A stretch of DNA of 62,852 bases from Stygiolobus sp037389425. GTDB taxonomy: Archaea; Thermoproteota; Thermoprotei_A; Sulfolobales; Sulfolobaceae. Positions 61,347 to 62,852 of the stretch are shown here, piece after piece (positions within the stretch are counted from its first letter, which is position 1; the number at the start of each line of letters is the position of its first letter). The notes beneath the pieces were generated by a model. That model ran no database searches. It had not been told where the DNA came from and saw only the letters and a list, made by a program, of their open reading frames with translations. Made by a program: the position numbers and the translations under genes. The stretch is from positions 1-62,852 of the forward strand of contig NZ_JBBHKR010000069.1 in the NCBI RefSeq assembly GCF_037389425.1, read 5' to 3'.

Positions 61347-62852
61347 TCAGAAGGAGTTTGGAAAGAGCTAATCGGCACCGGGACAAACGAACTATAGCCG
61401 GGTGGTATCCACATCAACCCGAAGAATATACCTAATGGCTCGGATGTACTATAGTCGGATGGTATATTAAATGTAAAGACTATAGTAATATTTACACTTC
61501 CGGTCAGGGTATAATCAAATATTGGTTGGTTATTGCTCATCGCCGAAGGATCATCTGAATAAAGGACATGTATCTGCTTGTTGCTACCACTCATATACCC
61601 GCTAAACACCAATTTTCCGTTTATGTAAACTTTACCATACTCATTTGCCCACACGACTTTACCACCATTAGTCTCGGTGGTAATCCCCGGTGGACAATCC
61701 GTAAAGTTATAGGAAAAGATATAAGCACCCTTCTCAGGGGGAACCAAGTTAGCTTGGAATTCTATTGTCACATTCTGACCGGTCTCTGATAGTACAGCGG
61801 GGTTAAACACTAACGGGGTTGCACCACTCCATATCACCAAAGCACCGAACGGGGTGAAAGCGGTAGGTATGGCACCGGCCAAGGCCCAAAACGCATCGTA
61901 TTGGCTCTCGTTCACTAAGTTATATACCTCATACCCTACCATCTGACCGTTTACATATCCGTATTGTCCGTTTTTTTCTCCATGAGGTGTTTGTGTACTA
62001 TAATATTCCTCAGTTTGCAATGGGTAAACATTAAGTATCTTAGAGTAAACTACGTAGTTCTGAGTCCACATTATTTTTATGTCATTAAAGTCGGGTAGTC
62101 CACCGTGGTACAAGAAGCTTATCGCCTGAGGTGTAAGCGAAACATTATAGATAATAGTTGGACCTAAAGCTCCGTCAAAAGAGTAACTCGGTGAGTCACC
62201 TGTACATACATCACCCGCGACGCCTGGCAATGATTTAAGCAAATTACCGTTAGTAACATTATACACTGACCCGGTGTCTATTATAGATAGCGGGCTATTA
62301 TTTAGTGATAAATTAGGTTTTAACTGTACTTGTGAAACTAGTGAACCGTTGACATATAGGGACATAACTCCGGTTGAGGCGTTGTATGAACCAGCAACCA
62401 TCATAAGATACGTAGCTTGATTTCCGTTTAATGTAGTTTCAGCTGGTACAGGGTTGGGGTCTACTATCGTTACCCACGTGCCGTTATACAATTGTACAGT
62501 AAATGCTATATAGAATTCATTATTGTTGCCACCACCGGGGGGATTAGGTTGACCGGGGGGATTACCTGTATTAGCTATCCCATTACCTATTACAATGCCA
62601 GCGTCACCAGTCCACACTGCATAACCACCTAGCGGCGCGTAATTCGAGTAATAGGGTACATTTGCCTTAGGACCACTACTAAGTAGATTAATACAATTTT
62701 GAGAACCTGGTCCACCTCCTGGTCCTCCACCACCTGGTCCACCTCCTGGTCCTCCACCACCTGGTCCACCTCCTGGTCCTCCACCACCTGGTCCACCTCC
62801 TGGTCCTCCACCACCTGGTCCACCTCCTGGTCCTCCACCACCTGGTCCACCT
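61343..62852 (-). CDS. LamG-like secreted protein with a Gly/Pro repeat stalk (5' end beyond window)
   Basis: The frame is open from the stop at 61343 to the end of the window, so the N-terminus is missing. The visible order is a Gly/Pro-rich stalk of 27-bp tandem units (GGPGGGGPG-type, see 62706), a short segment with one Cys (GSQNCINLLSSG), then a concanavalin-like/LamG domain (about 62300-61950; SYNASTGVMSLYVNGSLV and SYSFDGALGPTIIYNVSLTPQAISFLYHGGL). A beta-rich C-terminal part follows. No C-terminal anchor is evident. It likely binds surfaces or sugars. The Met at 62617 is internal, not the start. Confidence 0.65.
   Translation of the reverse strand, partial: GGPGGGGPGGGPGGGGPGGGPGGGGPGGGPGGGGPGGGPGGGGPGGGPGSQNCINLLSSGPKANVPYYSNYAPLGGYAVWTGDAGIVIGNGIANTGNPPGQPNPPGGGNNNEFYIAFTVQLYNGTWVTIVDPNPVPAETTLNGNQATYLMMVAGSYNASTGVMSLYVNGSLVSQVQLKPNLSLNNSPLSIIDTGSVYNVTNGNLLKSLPGVAGDVCTGDSPSYSFDGALGPTIIYNVSLTPQAISFLYHGGLPDFNDIKIMWTQNYVVYSKILNVYPLQTEEYYSTQTPHGEKNGQYGYVNGQMVGYEVYNLVNESQYDAFWALAGAIPTAFTPFGALVIWSGATPLVFNPAVLSETGQNVTIEFQANLVPPEKGAYIFSYNFTDCPPGITTETNGGKVVWANEYGKVYINGKLVFSGYMSGSNKQIHVLYSDDPSAMSNNQPIFDYTLTGSVNITIVFTFNIPSDYSTSEPLGIFFGLMWIPPGYSSFVPVPISSFQTPSE
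62706..62852. repeat. 27-bp tandem repeat, about 5.4 units visible
   Basis: Near-identical 27-bp units begin at 62706 and run off the window. In the minus-strand frame of the LamG-like gene each unit encodes nine residues of Gly and Pro only. The reverse frame and other frames are also open, but their repetitive readings are artefacts. The number of units probably varies between strains. Confidence 0.85.

Noticed and set aside
62629..62850. A 73-codon frame of repeated acidic and Val residues
   Set aside because: It is an alternate-frame reading of the 27-bp Gly/Pro repeat; the real frame is continuous with the LamG-like gene.
62706..62852. Tandem repeats as a possible CRISPR array
   Set aside because: Units are contiguous with no unique spacers, and they encode protein. 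No other array was seen in the window.

Overview
The window looks like chromosomal DNA of a thermoacidophilic crenarchaeon of the order Sulfolobales. It is AT-rich, many first genes appear leaderless with a TATA box about 25-28 nt upstream of the start codon, and gene content is typical: split DoxD/DoxA thiosulfate:quinone oxidoreductase, the KDG aldolase/KDG kinase/GAPN set of the branched Entner-Doudoroff pathway, a CutABC-type glyceraldehyde dehydrogenase, a thermopsin-family protease, archaeal Trm10, an aRadC-like KaiC-fold ATPase and class III signal-peptide pilins. The genus is not resolved; these traits fit an Acidianus- or Sulfurisphaera-like relative.

Positions 1-17,500 are accessory and mobile-element rich. 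They hold the end of an IS6-type insertion sequence, a RelE-like toxin, a GC-rich and inactivated ISH3-like transposase, a two-gene HNH plus primase-like (AEP) module (2349-4290), a Rieske ferredoxin, a two-gene winged-helix plus AAA ATPase module whose ATPase carries a nuclease-like tail (5214-7138), a large surface glycoprotein, two VapBC pairs separated by a TnpB relic, several dead MFS transporter fragments, a CbiZ-like enzyme, a sulfite-oxidase-fold molybdoenzyme with a membrane partner, and an orphan DNA methyltransferase.

Positions 17,700-34,800 carry transport and signalling genes: a CBS/RAM protein, an MscS-type channel, two APC permeases, a cation/proton antiporter, an SRPBCC protein and a complete Opp/Dpp-type ABC importer (binding protein, two permeases, two ATPases). 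Two families of short non-autonomous repeats (about 300-340 bp) are scattered between these genes. A second, frameshifted IS6-type element (34779-35610) lies in the same orientation as the one at position 1.

Positions 35,600-53,300 look metabolic and core-like: a KaiC-fold ATPase, Sir2, DoxDA, CutABC, an S9 peptidase, a relic of a P5C dehydrogenase, a cupin, a glycosyltransferase, a PfpI protein, kdgK-kdgA, an EamA transporter, GAPN and an APC permease. Sugar-acid cleavage by KdgA yields pyruvate and glyceraldehyde, which CutABC or GAPN (after phosphorylation at the KDG level by KdgK) can oxidise.

Positions 53,400-62,852 are dominated by the cell surface: a repeat-bearing thermopsin, a LysO-like exporter, an RHH protein, Trm10, and a tightly overlapping minus-strand set of two pilin-like proteins, a propeller-like membrane protein and a LamG-like protein with a Gly/Pro repeat stalk that runs off the window end. 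The best candidates for undescribed systems are the AEP/HNH pair, the winged-helix/ATPase-nuclease pair, the surface operon at the right end, and the structured 340-bp repeat family.
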